In this document: positions 1-10,943 of the stretch, piece after piece
Layout of the letters: every line of letters starts with the position of its first letter
Numbering within the stretch: position 1 is the first letter of the stretch
Assembly: GCF_009709675.1 (NCBI RefSeq)
Contig: NZ_WMLB01000043.1
Coordinates: 1-64,000, forward strand
Length of the DNA stretch: 64,000 bases
Direction: 5' to 3'
From: Agromyces bracchium
GTDB taxonomy: Bacteria; Actinomycetota; Actinomycetes; Actinomycetales; Microbacteriaceae
Notes under the pieces: generated by a model
Databases searched by the model: none
What the model saw: the letters and a program-made list of their open reading frames with translations, nothing else
What the model was told of the DNA's origin: nothing
Made by a program: the position numbers and the translations under genes

Positions 1-38
1 CAGCGTTCGTCCTGAGCCAGGATCAAACTCTCCAAAAA
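1..38 (-). rRNA. rrs: 16S rRNA gene, 5' end only
   Basis: The reverse strand reads the universal 16S start (AGAGTTTGATCCTGGCTCAG and following bases), so these are the first nucleotides of a 16S rRNA gene transcribed leftward off the window. The mature 5' end is set by analogy with E. coli and may be off by a few bases. The A-run just outside it is leader. Confidence 0.96.
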
Positions 39-373
39 AAATGGTTCAACCAACCCCAAAAAGGAGAAGGTCAAGTTCAATCACTGACAGAGAAACAACT
101 GACTTCAAAAAATCAAATTGTCCATCAATCAAAGGAAACCCATCCCCACCAAAAAAGTGAGAACACGGGATTCAAAAATTGGCATTGAACATAGTGCACG
201 CTGTTGAGTTCTCAAGGAACGGACGCACCCGAGTTCCAGCCTCACGGCCTGCCCTCAGGGCAACTTCCCTACTGTACCACGCGCTCCTGCGGATCCGATC
301 CATCCGGCTGAGCCGGACTCACGGTTCCGATCGCCCGACAGCCCTGAGGTCGTCGAGTTCGAGGAGGTATGGA
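39..373 (-). other. rRNA operon leader
   Basis: No protein gene is supported here. On the reverse strand the region carries TGAGAACTCAACAGCGTGC (196-214), a block I recognise from actinobacterial rrn leaders, where it is tied to antitermination and precursor processing. The part next to 16S is AT-rich, unlike the rest of the window, as expected for a processed leader. The short forward ORF at 179-436 is judged spurious. Confidence 0.8.
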
Positions 374-379
374 ATCGTC

Positions 380-408
380 ATCTTAGGCTTGAAGCAACCG
401 AGTCGCAA
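380..408 (-). promoter_or_regulatory. rRNA operon promoter (sigma-A type)
   Basis: On the reverse strand a -35 of TTGCGA (403-408) is separated by exactly 17 bp from a -10 of TAAGAT (380-385). The predicted start is near 373, giving a leader of about 335 nt before 16S. Spacing and hexamers fit a housekeeping promoter. Further rrn promoters may lie upstream, but none is as clear. Confidence 0.65.
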
Positions 409-614
409 TGGAGCGCCTTCGAGGCTGTTTGGCTAAGACCTGACCGCTTCGCCAGGGGCGTTCGCTCCCGGCCGCCGCGGCGACGGGTACAACCATATGC
501 AGCGCTGCCCCCCGATCACAAATCGGTCTCGGATCCCGCGCGTGTCGCGGCATCCGCCCGCCCCCATCGGGGGTTCGACCACCCGGTCGAACCCCCGATC
601 AGCCGCGGGATCGC
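409..614. other. Intergenic region upstream of rrn
   Basis: This stretch lies between the rrn promoter and the convergent end of the aldo/keto reductase gene. It holds GC-rich sequence with an inverted element around 570-600 (gggggttcgacc facing ggtcgaacccccg), which could terminate the reductase transcript. I see no gene. Confidence 0.4.
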
Positions 615-2218
<1,604 letters not shown>

Positions 2219-2267
2219 CCCTGAATTCTACGCACATATCTGTTCGATCAATTGACACGGCACCGGC

Positions 2268-2282
2268 AACGGTCGTACCGTT
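2268..2282. promoter_or_regulatory. Candidate TetR operator
   Basis: AACGGTCGTACCGTT is a perfect inverted repeat (6-bp arms, 3-bp spacer) in the 106-bp gap between the divergent TetR and FAD oxidase genes. It overlaps a possible -10 (TACCGT, 2276-2281) that lies 18 bp after a TTGACA (2252-2257). This is where a repressor would block the oxidase promoter. Confidence 0.6.
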
Positions 2283-2324
2283 TGTTTCGTTGCACACCCA
2301 TGTTCTCCGAAAGGCAGCACCCCG

Positions 2325-3686
2325 ATGACCACGATCGACACCGCCGACGCGACGTGCACCGTCCTCTCACCGGAGGACGACGGCTGGGACGAGGCTCGCG
2401 CCACGTTCAACCTGCTCGACGACCAGCGGCCGGAGCTCATCGCGCTCCCGCGCGATGCGGAGGAGGTCGCCCAGGCCGTCGCACTCGCCAGGAACGCCGG
2501 TCTCCGGCTCGCGGCGCAGGGCACCGGCCACGGCGCATCGTCACGCGACACGCTCGCGGGAGCCATGCTCGTGAACACGTCGCGCATGACGGACGTCGAG
2601 ATCGACCACGTCGCGCGGCGCGTCCGGGTCGGGGCCGCAGCCAAGTGGGAGCACGTCGCGCCGATGCTCTCCGAGCGCGGGCTCGCCGGACTGCACGGCT
2701 CCTCGCTCGACGTCGGCATCGCGGGGTACTCGATGGGCGGCGGCATCGGATGGCTCACCCGGCGCCACGGGCTGCAGGCCAACGCCGTCCGAGCGATCGA
2801 ACTCGTCACCGCCGAGGGTGCGCTCGTCCGCACGGACGCCGAACACCACGCCGACCTCTTCTGGGCGCTTCGCGGCGGCGGCGGCAACTACGGCGTCGTC
2901 ACGGCGATCGAGTTCGAGGTCGTCGACGTGCCCGAACTCACGGCCGGATCCTTCTTCTTCCCCGTCGATCGAACCGCCGAGGTGCTCCGCACCTGGACGC
3001 CCCTCCTGCCGACGTTCCCCGAGGAACTCACGACCTGGGTCACCGTCATCCACTTCCCTCCGACGCCCGACGTGCCCGAGGTCGTCCGCGGTCGGTCGTT
3101 CGCGATCGTGATGGCGGCGCACCTGGGCGGCGAGGAGGAGGCACGGCGGCTGCTGCGTCCGATCCAGGACCTGGGTCCGGCGATGGACACGCTCGGCACG
3201 CAGGAGCCGATCGCCCTCGGGACGCTCGCCATGGACCCGGAGTCGCCGCTGCCCTATCGCTCGACGACCGCGCTGCTCGACGGCCTCCCGGACGAGACGA
3301 TCGATGCGGTGGCCGAGATCGCGGGAACCGGCGGATCGCTCGCGATGCTCCAGATCCGCCACATCGGCGGCGCATTCGGCCGGCGACCGGCCGACGCGGG
3401 CGCCCGAGCGACGATCGACGGCGAGATCCTCGTGTTCGGGCTCGGCGTGCCGATGGATGCCGCGTCCGACGCCGCGGTGGCCGCCGGGCTCGGCGCGCTC
3501 GACGACGTCCTCGAACCGCAGACCGTCGGCGAGTACCCGAACCTCGTCGAGCACCCGGTCGATGCGAGCCGGTTCTTCGACGACGCGACCTGGCAGCGGC
3601 TGCGCGCGGTGAAGGCGGCATGGGATCCCGAAGACCGCGTCCGGGGCAACCACCACGTCCCACCCGCCGCCGAGCCCGCCGCCTGA
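2325..3686 (+). CDS. FAD-binding oxidoreductase (BBE-like family)
   Basis: This 453-residue flavin oxidase has an N-terminal PCMH FAD-binding domain (about residues 35-205) and a C-terminal BBE segment ending in the typical WDPEDRVRGNHHVPP. The histidine that carries covalent FAD in this family is present (GTGHG near residue 69). The cysteine used for the second covalent bond in bicovalent members appears to be Ser (HGSSLDVG), so monocovalent attachment is expected. The gene is divergent from a TetR regulator, suggesting inducible oxidation of a small compound, sugar or aromatic. ATG 2325 follows a GAAAGG ribosome site. Confidence 0.88.
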   Translation: MTTIDTADATCTVLSPEDDGWDEARATFNLLDDQRPELIALPRDAEEVAQAVALARNAGLRLAAQGTGHGASSRDTLAGAMLVNTSRMTDVEIDHVARRVRVGAAAKWEHVAPMLSERGLAGLHGSSLDVGIAGYSMGGGIGWLTRRHGLQANAVRAIELVTAEGALVRTDAEHHADLFWALRGGGGNYGVVTAIEFEVVDVPELTAGSFFFPVDRTAEVLRTWTPLLPTFPEELTTWVTVIHFPPTPDVPEVVRGRSFAIVMAAHLGGEEEARRLLRPIQDLGPAMDTLGTQEPIALGTLAMDPESPLPYRSTTALLDGLPDETIDAVAEIAGTGGSLAMLQIRHIGGAFGRRPADAGARATIDGEILVFGLGVPMDAASDAAVAAGLGALDDVLEPQTVGEYPNLVEHPVDASRFFDDATWQRLRAVKAAWDPEDRVRGNHHVPPAAEPAA

Positions 3687-3770
3687 GCGACCCGAGACCG
3701 GCGCGGCCGGAGGGATCGAGACCTCCGGCCCCGCGCCTGCCCGTGCGAGGCGCGGCTAGGATGGAGGGCT

Positions 3771-6700
3771 ATGCCCGCGCCCGTCCCCGCCACGATCACG
3801 TACCCGGCCGACCTGCCGGTCAGCGGTCGACGTGACGACATCGCGCGCGCCATCCGCGACCACCAGGTCGTCATCGTCGCCGGCGCGACCGGCTCGGGCA
3901 AGACGACCCAGCTGCCCAAGATCTGCCTCGAGCTGGGGCGCGAGTCGATCGCGCACACGCAGCCGCGCCGCATCGCGGCGCGCACGATCGCCGAGCGGGT
4001 CTCCGAGGAGCTCGGCGTCGAGCTCGGCGACCTCGTGGGCTACCAGGTGCGATTCACCGATCGCGCGAGCGAGGCCACGCGGATCAAGGTGATGACCGAC
4101 GGCATCCTGCTGAACGAGATCCATCGCGACCGCGACCTGCGCCGGTACGACACGATCATCATCGACGAGGCGCACGAGCGCAGCCTCAACATCGACTTCC
4201 TGCTCGGGTACCTGAAACGCCTGCTCCCCCGCCGGCCGGACCTGCGCGTGATCATCACGAGCGCGACGATCGACCCCGAGAGCTTCGCGGCGCACTTCGC
4301 GGATGGCTCGGGCACGCCTGCCCCGATCATCGAGGTGTCCGGGCGCACCTACCCGGTCGAGGTCCGGTACCGCCCGCTCGTCGCGGAGTCCGCGGGATCG
4401 GGCCAGGGCGAGGACGACGACGAGGGCGCGGCGGCCGAGGACCGCGACGTGCAGCAGGGCATCCTCGACGCGCTCGACGAACTCGGGCGCGAGGCATCCG
4501 GCGACGTCCTCGTGTTCCTCTCCGGCGAGAGCGAGATCCGCGACGCCGAGGTCGCCGTGCGCGCCCACGCCGCGCGTCGCGGGGCGGCCGACGTGACCGA
4601 GGTGCTCCCCCTCTACGGCCGGTTGTCGTCGGCCGACCAGCACCGCGTGTTCGAACCGTCGAAGGTCGCGGGACTGCGGCGACGCGTGGTGCTCGCGACG
4701 AACGTCGCCGAGACGAGCCTCACGGTCCCCGGCATCCGGTACGTCGTCGACGCCGGCACCGCGCGGATCAGCCGGTACTCGGCGCGGTCGAAGGTGCAGC
4801 GCCTTCCGATCGAGCCGATCTCGCAGGCCTCGGCGAACCAGCGCTCGGGCCGTTCCGGCCGCACGAGCGACGGCATCGCCATCCGCCTCTACTCCGAGGA
4901 CGACTTCGAGAAGCGATCGGAGTTCACCGACCCCGAGGTCCTGCGCACGAACCTCGCGGCCGTCATCCTCCAGATGGCCTCGCTCGGGCTCGGCGCGGTC
5001 GAGGACTTCCCGTTCCTGACCCCGCCCGACGCCCGAGGCATCCGCGACGGCGTCGACCTGCTCCGCGAGCTCGGCGCGATCGACGAGGCGGATGCCGCGG
5101 CCGGGCCGCAGCTGACCCGCATCGGTCGCCAGCTGGCCCGCCTGCCGATCGAGCCGAGGTTCGCGCGCATGGTGCTCGAGTCGAAGGCGCAGGGCGTGAG
5201 CCGCGAGGTGCTCGCGATCGTCGCGGGACTCACGATCCAGGACCCGCGCGAGCGCCCGCTCGAGCGGCGCGAGCAGGCCGACGAGATGCACCGGCGGTTC
5301 GTCGACCCGACGAGCGACTTCCTGACACTGCTGAACCTCTGGAACCACCTCGAGGAGCAGCAGCGCGAGCTGTCGGGCAGCGCGTTCCGCCGCATGTGCC
5401 GCACCGAGTACCTCAACTACCTGCGCGTGCGCGAGTGGCAGGACCTCTACCGCCAGCTGGTGCGGCTCGCGAAGCCGCTCGGCCTCCACGTGGCGAGCGC
5501 GGCGGGCGCGCCGAACCCCGACGGCATCCATCGGTCGCTGCTCGCCGGGCTGCTCTCGCAGATCGGCATCCGCGACGACAGCCGCACCTCGAGCGGCCGG
5601 GGCGGCGCGGGGACCCAGCGCGAGGCCGAGCGCCGCGGACGGCGCCAGCAGGCCGAGTTCGCGGGGGCGCGCACTACGCGCTTCGTGGTGTTCCCGGGCT
5701 CGGCCCTCGCGAAGAAGCCGCCGGCCGCGATCATGGCGGCCGAGCTCGTCGAGACGAGTCGCCTGTTCGCACGAACCGCCGCGGCGATCGATCCGGCCTG
5801 GGCCGAGCAGCTCGCCGGCCCCCTCGCGAAGCGCTCGTATTCCTCGCCGCGCTGGGAGCGCCGGCAGGGCTCGGCCGTCGCCGACGAGAAGGTGCTGCTG
5901 TTCGGCGTCCCGATCATCCCGAAGCGCCGCATCCAGCTGGCCCGGGTCGATGCCGCGCTCGCGCGCGAGCTGTTCATCCGCCATGCGCTCGTCGAGGAGG
6001 ACTGGGACTGGAACCGGCTCGACACGCGGGTGTTCGCGTTCGTGCGACGCAATCGCGAGCTGCGTCGCGAACTCGGCGAGCTCGAGGAGCGGACTCGTCG
6101 CCGCGACGTGCTCGCGGGCGACGAGGCCGTGGTCGCCTTCTACGAGCAGCGACTGCCGGCGGAGGCCACGGACGCGCGCGCGTTCGAGCGGTGGTGGCGG
6201 GGCGAGCATCGGGCGCACCCCGACCTGCTCACGATGACGCGCACCGACCTCCTCGGCGAGGACGAGGTCTCGTCCGACGGCGGACTGCCCGATCGGTGGC
6301 GGCAGGGCGACCAGACCCTCACGCTCCGCTACCGGTTCGAGCCCGGCGCCGACGACGACGGCGTGACCGTGCAGGTGCCGCTCGTGCTGCTGCCGCGACT
6401 CGAGCCGACGGGCTTCGACTGGCAGGTTCCGGGCTTCCGCGACGACCTCATCACCGCGATGCTGCGGACGCTCCCCAAGGTGCTGCGCCGCCAGGTCGTG
6501 CCCGCAGCGGAGTGGGCGGCGAAGATCGCGGCCGAGCTGCCCGACGGGCCCGAGACGGGCGAGGCGCGAGCCCCGTTCGCCGAGACCGTGGCCGGCGTCA
6601 TCAAGCGCCTCACCTACGCGCCCGTGACGGCCGACGACTTCGACCTCGAGCGGGTGCCGCCGCACCTTCGCGTGACGTTCCGGGCGGTCGACGAGCGCGG

Positions 6701-7814
6701 GCGGGCCGCGGGCGACGACAAGGACCTCGCCGCGCTGCAGGCGCGCCTCGCCGAGCGCGCGGGCCGGGCGGTCGCCTCGACGTTCGCCGATGCGCCCACC
6801 CGCCGCGGCCAGGGTGGGGCGGATGCCGCGGGCTCGGCTTCGGGCGGGTCGGCGACCGGCACGGATTCCGCGGGCCGCGACGGCGTCGGCCCGTCCCGTC
6901 GCGGTCGCCGAGGCGGGGTGCCCGGCGGCACCTCCGGCCCGACCTTCGCCGAGCGCACCGGCCTCACGACCTGGGACTGGGACGACCTGCCCGCCCACGT
7001 CGACACCCGCCAGGCCGGCAACGTCGTGCGTGCGTATCCCGCGCTCGTCGACGAGGGATCGTCCGTGGCACTGCGGCTGGTCGCGACCGACGACGAGCGT
7101 GATCGCGCGTCGCGCCGCGGCATCCGTCGCCTGCTGATCCTCGCGACGCCGACGCCGGTGGCGTACGTGCAGGAGCACCTGTCGAACCAGGAGAAGCTCG
7201 CGCTGGCCTCGAGCGCCTACGCCGGCCCGCGCGCGCTGCTCGACGACTGCCTCGCCGCGGTGGTCGACGCCGAACTGCGCGAGCGGCACGCCGACGGGCT
7301 CGTGCGCACGCGCGCCGAGTTCGAGGCCGCGCGCGACGCGGTCTCGGCGAACGTCATGGATCGGATGTTCGAGACGGTGGCCCTGGTGTCGAGGATCCTC
7401 GTCGCGGCCCGCGACGCCGACCGGGCGATCTCGAAGGCGTCGAGCCTGCAGCTCATGTCGGCGCTCGCCGACGCCCGGTCGCAGCTCGAGGCGCTCGTGC
7501 CATCCGGTTTCGTGTCGACCACCGGGCTCGAACGGCTGCGGCACCTGCCGCGCTACCTCGAGGCGATCACCGTCCGGGTGCGCCGGATGCAGGAGAACCC
7601 GGGCCGTGACCGCCAGGTGCTGACCGAGTTCGACCAGGCCCGCACGGCCTACGAGAAGGCCGGCGGCACGTTCCCGATCGCCGCCGAGGCCGATGCACGG
7701 CTCGTGCGGGTCAGGTGGATGCTCGAGGAGCTCCGAGTCGGCCTCTTCGCCCAGGAGCTGCGCACGGCCGAGACCGTCTCGGTCAAGCGCGTGGTCAAGG
7801 CGCTCACCGAGTGA
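3771..7814 (+). CDS. hrpA: ATP-dependent RNA helicase HrpA
   Basis: This 1347-residue DEAH-box RNA helicase unwinds structured RNA and is linked in other bacteria to ribosome rescue and mRNA processing. Visible motifs in order are Walker A ATGSGKTTQLPK (near residue 40), DEAHERS, SAT, the ATNVAETSLTVPG motif V and QRSGRSGR motif VI. A helicase-associated/OB region and the long DUF3418-type C-terminal half follow. The length matches full HrpA. A -10 hexamer TAGGAT (3757-3762) is 8 nt before ATG 3771, so the transcript is probably leaderless. The 3' end overlaps the convergent SRPBCC gene by 11 bp. Confidence 0.96.
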   Translation: MPAPVPATITYPADLPVSGRRDDIARAIRDHQVVIVAGATGSGKTTQLPKICLELGRESIAHTQPRRIAARTIAERVSEELGVELGDLVGYQVRFTDRASEATRIKVMTDGILLNEIHRDRDLRRYDTIIIDEAHERSLNIDFLLGYLKRLLPRRPDLRVIITSATIDPESFAAHFADGSGTPAPIIEVSGRTYPVEVRYRPLVAESAGSGQGEDDDEGAAAEDRDVQQGILDALDELGREASGDVLVFLSGESEIRDAEVAVRAHAARRGAADVTEVLPLYGRLSSADQHRVFEPSKVAGLRRRVVLATNVAETSLTVPGIRYVVDAGTARISRYSARSKVQRLPIEPISQASANQRSGRSGRTSDGIAIRLYSEDDFEKRSEFTDPEVLRTNLAAVILQMASLGLGAVEDFPFLTPPDARGIRDGVDLLRELGAIDEADAAAGPQLTRIGRQLARLPIEPRFARMVLESKAQGVSREVLAIVAGLTIQDPRERPLERREQADEMHRRFVDPTSDFLTLLNLWNHLEEQQRELSGSAFRRMCRTEYLNYLRVREWQDLYRQLVRLAKPLGLHVASAAGAPNPDGIHRSLLAGLLSQIGIRDDSRTSSGRGGAGTQREAERRGRRQQAEFAGARTTRFVVFPGSALAKKPPAAIMAAELVETSRLFARTAAAIDPAWAEQLAGPLAKRSYSSPRWERRQGSAVADEKVLLFGVPIIPKRRIQLARVDAALARELFIRHALVEEDWDWNRLDTRVFAFVRRNRELRRELGELEERTRRRDVLAGDEAVVAFYEQRLPAEATDARAFERWWRGEHRAHPDLLTMTRTDLLGEDEVSSDGGLPDRWRQGDQTLTLRYRFEPGADDDGVTVQVPLVLLPRLEPTGFDWQVPGFRDDLITAMLRTLPKVLRRQVVPAAEWAAKIAAELPDGPETGEARAPFAETVAGVIKRLTYAPVTADDFDLERVPPHLRVTFRAVDERGRAAGDDKDLAALQARLAERAGRAVASTFADAPTRRGQGGADAAGSASGGSATGTDSAGRDGVGPSRRGRRGGVPGGTSGPTFAERTGLTTWDWDDLPAHVDTRQAGNVVRAYPALVDEGSSVALRLVATDDERDRASRRGIRRLLILATPTPVAYVQEHLSNQEKLALASSAYAGPRALLDDCLAAVVDAELRERHADGLVRTRAEFEAARDAVSANVMDRMFETVALVSRILVAARDADRAISKASSLQLMSALADARSQLEALVPSGFVSTTGLERLRHLPRYLEAITVRVRRMQENPGRDRQVLTEFDQARTAYEKAGGTFPIAAEADARLVRVRWMLEELRVGLFAQELRTAETVSVKRVVKALTE

Positions 7815-8307
7815 GCGCGGCGAGCCGCGCGGCGTAACCCGGCTCGAGCTCCTCGAACCGGGCGTCCCACCGGGCGCGGTCCTTCGGGGCGGCCGGGTCG
7901 GCGAGGTGCCAGGCGAGGCTCTCGAGGTAGGTGTGCCAGCCGGGCCCGTAGTCGGGCCGTGTCACGTGCTCGTGCTGCAGGCTGAGTCGCGTGCGCGCCC
8001 CCTGTGGCTCGAGGCGCACGGTCAGCAGGGTCGGCGCCTCGCCGACCACGGTCCAGGTCGTCGTGAAGCCGTTGGGCCGGTCGCACGAGACGACCTCGCC
8101 GTCGCAGTAGACCTCGCCGTCGCGCGTGAGCGCCTGCCAGCGCCCGCCCGGCCGGAAGTCGCCGCGGTACGCGGCCATCCAGCGCGCGAGTCGCTCGGGC
8201 GTGGTGACCGCCTCCCACAGGTCGTCGGGGTCGGTGTCGTAGACCTCGTCGAACGAGAGCCGGAAGCCGGGCTCGTCGGCGTGGATCTCTCCGGTCACGG
8301 CCATCAT
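7804..8307 (-). CDS. SRPBCC (AHSA1/activator of Hsp90 ATPase-like) protein
   Basis: This 167-residue START/Bet v 1-fold protein carries the family marks of bacterial AHSA1 proteins (PDDLWEAVTTPERLARW, FRPGGRW, and a C-terminal GWHTYLESLAWHLAD helix). The fold binds hydrophobic ligands, but the ligand here is unknown. The start codon overlaps the stop of the ArsR gene (ATGA), so the two are translationally coupled. ArsR-SRPBCC pairs are common in actinobacteria. The tail overlaps hrpA by 11 bp on the opposite strand. Confidence 0.87.
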   Translation of the reverse strand: MMAVTGEIHADEPGFRLSFDEVYDTDPDDLWEAVTTPERLARWMAAYRGDFRPGGRWQALTRDGEVYCDGEVVSCDRPNGFTTTWTVVGEAPTLLTVRLEPQGARTRLSLQHEHVTRPDYGPGWHTYLESLAWHLADPAAPKDRARWDARFEELEPGYAARLAALTR

Positions 8308-8639
8308 GCGTCCTTCCGTCGGGCGCGCACGCCGCGCGCGATCTCGGTGTGCAGCGCGTCGAGCCGCTGCGGCCAGAGCCGGCGGTAGCGCTCGAGCTGC
8401 GCGCCCGCCTCGTCGAGCCCGGTGCGCTCGAGCGCGTAGATCCGGCGAGCGCCGTCGGCACGGACGGTCGCGAACCCGTGCTCGCGCAGGATCCGCAGGT
8501 GACGCGACACGGCCGGCTGCGTGATGCCGAACTCCCCCGCGACGACGTCGACCACCGAGCCCGCCGGACGCTCGCCGTCGGCGAGGAGGTCGAGGATGCG
8601 GCGGCGCACAGGGTCGCCCAGGACATCGAACGCGTGCAC
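8304..8639 (-). CDS. ArsR-family winged-helix regulator
   Basis: This 111-residue regulator matches the ArsR fold from its first residues (FDVLGDPVRRRILDLLADGERP) through a recognition helix (QPAVSRHLRILREHG). No metal-binding cysteine pair is present, so it is one of the non-metal ArsR proteins that accompany SRPBCC partners. The start is GTG 8639. A TAGGAT -10 (8646-8651, reverse strand) is 6 nt upstream, predicting a leaderless mRNA. The AT-rich block 8646-8682 between it and the divergent MFS gene is the likely operator region. Confidence 0.9.
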   Translation of the reverse strand: MHAFDVLGDPVRRRILDLLADGERPAGSVVDVVAGEFGITQPAVSRHLRILREHGFATVRADGARRIYALERTGLDEAGAQLERYRRLWPQRLDALHTEIARGVRARRKDA

Positions 8640-8734
8640 GGCGTCATCCTATCATTCTGTAGTTATATATGGAAGGACTGATGCGATCGAGCTGCACGGG
8701 CGGGCGGCATCCGCGTCGATAGGATCGAGCCACC

Positions 8735-9943
8735 GTGGCCGGCTACACAGATCTCCTCAGGACCAAGGGCGTCGCGCGCATCATCGCCGCCCAGCTGACC
8801 GCACGATTCCCCTCCGGCATGCTCTCGCTCGCCTTCCTGCTGCACGTCGAGCAGCAGACCGGCTCGTACGGCGCGGCCGGCCTGGTGCTCGCCGCCACCT
8901 CGATCGGGCAGGCCATCGCCGGCCCCCTGACCAGCCGGCTCATGGGCCGGTTCGGCATGCGACCCGTGCTCATCACGACGCTCGTCGTGTGCGTGGCATC
9001 CGTCGTCGCCATCGGCGTGCTGCCGCTCACGGTGCCGCTCTACATGGCGATCGGCTTCGTGTGCGGGCTCTCGACGCCGCCCGTGCAGCCGGCCGTCCGC
9101 ACGATCTACCCGAAGATGGTCAACTCCCGGCAGCTGACCCCGCTGTTCTCGCTCGACGCCTCCGCGCAGGAGATCATCTGGGTCGTCGGCCCGGTCGTCA
9201 CGACCTTCGTCTCGACGCAGATCGGCACGGTCTGGGGCATCCTGCTCGCCGCGGCGCTCATGGTCGTCGGCGGCATCTGGTTCATCTCCTCGCCCGAACT
9301 CGGGCGCGTGCGCATCCCCCGCTCGAAGCGCGCGTTCGGCAAGGTGCTCACGCGCCCGCCCGTCATGCTCGCGACGATCGTCGGCTTCCTCCTCATCGGC
9401 GCGTGCGCCGCCATCGAGGCCGGCGTGGTCGCGGCGTTCGGCCACGACGGCGCCGAGGCCGGCATCGTGCTCGCGATCTTCTCGATCGGCAGCCTCGCCG
9501 GCGGCCTCGGCCTCGGGCACGTCCCGATCGGCCCGTGGTCGACGGCCCGCCGCATGTTCATCGTGTTCGTCGGCACGGCGCTCGCCGCCTTCTCGATGGA
9601 CTTCTGGTGGCTCGCGCTCACCCTCTTCATCGCGGGCATCGGCATCGCGCCGGCCCTCGCGGTGCTCTTCGCGATCGTCTCGGCGAGCGTGAAGTTCTCC
9701 GACACCGCCGAGGCGTACGGATGGGTCGGCACGGGCCAGCTCATCGGCGCCGCGCTCGGCTCGGCGCTCGCGGGCTTCCTCATCGACGGCTTCGACGCGG
9801 TCGGCGCGTTCTGGGCGGCGACCGTGCTCGCCTTCCTCGGCTTCGTCGTGCCGGCGCTCGCTCGCCGGTGGCATCCCGACCTGCGAGGTCGCGACGCGAG
9901 CCCGATCCCCGACACCGAACCGGTCACGATCACGCCGAGCTGA
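8735..9943 (+). CDS. MFS transporter
   Basis: This 402-residue integral membrane protein has about twelve hydrophobic segments in two halves, separated by a basic loop (LGRVRIPRSKRAFGKVL). It has the look of the major facilitator superfamily, sugar-efflux/YfcJ-like branch. GTG 8735 lies 9 nt after a TAGGAT -10 (8720-8725). It is divergent from the ArsR-SRPBCC pair and is followed 43 bp later by an aldo/keto reductase. The substrate is unknown; drug or metabolite efflux is an inference. Confidence 0.85.
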   Translation: MAGYTDLLRTKGVARIIAAQLTARFPSGMLSLAFLLHVEQQTGSYGAAGLVLAATSIGQAIAGPLTSRLMGRFGMRPVLITTLVVCVASVVAIGVLPLTVPLYMAIGFVCGLSTPPVQPAVRTIYPKMVNSRQLTPLFSLDASAQEIIWVVGPVVTTFVSTQIGTVWGILLAAALMVVGGIWFISSPELGRVRIPRSKRAFGKVLTRPPVMLATIVGFLLIGACAAIEAGVVAAFGHDGAEAGIVLAIFSIGSLAGGLGLGHVPIGPWSTARRMFIVFVGTALAAFSMDFWWLALTLFIAGIGIAPALAVLFAIVSASVKFSDTAEAYGWVGTGQLIGAALGSALAGFLIDGFDAVGAFWAATVLAFLGFVVPALARRWHPDLRGRDASPIPDTEPVTITPS

Positions 9944-9986
9944 CGTGGCTCGACGCCGACGCGATCCAGAGACGAAAGGCGAACGG

Positions 9987-10817
9987 ATGCCGCATCCGCC
10001 CCTCGCACCCATGATCCCCCTCGCCGACGGCCGCGCGATCCCGCAGGTCGGCTACGGCATGTACAAGGTGCCGGCGGCGGATGCCGCGCGGCTCGCGCTC
10101 ACTGCGATCGAGCTCGGCTACCGGCACCTCGACACCGCGGCCCTCTACGGCAACGAGGCCGAGGCCGGCGTCGCCGTGCGCGAGTCCGGCCTGCCCCGCG
10201 AGGAGCTCTTCGTCACGAGCAAGGTCTGGAACGACGACCACGGCTATGACGAGACGCTCCGCGCGTTCGATGCGGCGATGGAGCGCTTCGGGCTCGACCG
10301 GCTCGACCTCTTCCTCATCCACTGGCCGGTGCCGTCGCGCGACCGGTACGTCGACACCTGGCGGGCGCTCGTTCGCCTCCGCGACGAAGGCCGGACGACC
10401 TCGATCGGCGTCTCGAACTTCCACGCGCACCACCTCGAGCGCATCATCGGCGAGACCGGCGTCGCGCCCGTGGTGAACCAGGTGGAACTGCACCCGTGGC
10501 TGCCGCAGCGCGAACTCCGCGCGTTCCACGAGGGGGCGGGCATCCGCACCGAGGCCTGGTCGCCGCTGGCCCGCGGTCGCCTCCTCGGCGACCCCGTGCT
10601 CGAGCCGATCGCCGCGAAGCACGGCCGCTCGGTCGCGCAGGTGGTGCTCGCGTGGCACGTCGCGCAAGGCACGATCGTGATCCCGAAGGCCTCCAGCCCG
10701 GAGCGCATCGCCGAGAACCTCGACGTGTTCTCATTCGAGCTCGACGACGCGGATGTCGCGGCCATCGCGACGCTCGAGTCCGGCGAGCGCACGGGCCGGG
10801 ACCCCGATTCCGACTGA
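9987..10817 (+). CDS. Aldo/keto reductase
   Basis: This 276-residue NADPH-dependent reductase belongs to the same subfamily as the one at 615-1460. The catalytic tetrad is Asp49, Tyr54 (DTAALYGNE), Lys79 (TSKVWN) and His112 (LIHWPVP). The cofactor segment reads IPKASSPERIAENLDVF. ATG 9987 is preferred over the upstream in-frame GTG 9945 because an AAAGG ribosome site stands 7 nt before it and the extra 14 residues are an uncharacteristic Arg-rich run. The gene is probably co-transcribed with the MFS gene. Confidence 0.9.
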   Translation: MPHPPLAPMIPLADGRAIPQVGYGMYKVPAADAARLALTAIELGYRHLDTAALYGNEAEAGVAVRESGLPREELFVTSKVWNDDHGYDETLRAFDAAMERFGLDRLDLFLIHWPVPSRDRYVDTWRALVRLRDEGRTTSIGVSNFHAHHLERIIGETGVAPVVNQVELHPWLPQRELRAFHEGAGIRTEAWSPLARGRLLGDPVLEPIAAKHGRSVAQVVLAWHVAQGTIVIPKASSPERIAENLDVFSFELDDADVAAIATLESGERTGRDPDSD

Positions 10818-10943
10818 CGGGCGCGCGGGGCGCGGCATCCGCCGACCGGGGCCGATCGCTCACAGCGCGCCGCAACCGGATCGTGATCCGACTTGCAGCC
10901 GGCGTCCAGACATCGGATCCCGCCGCGGGGCTACGGTGACCGC

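Noticed and set aside
3756-7544. 1262-residue ORF opposite hrpA
   Set aside because: It is the antisense shadow of a strongly matched helicase; its composition (Arg/Ala/Gly/Leu/Val) is that of a high-GC mirror frame and it has no domain.
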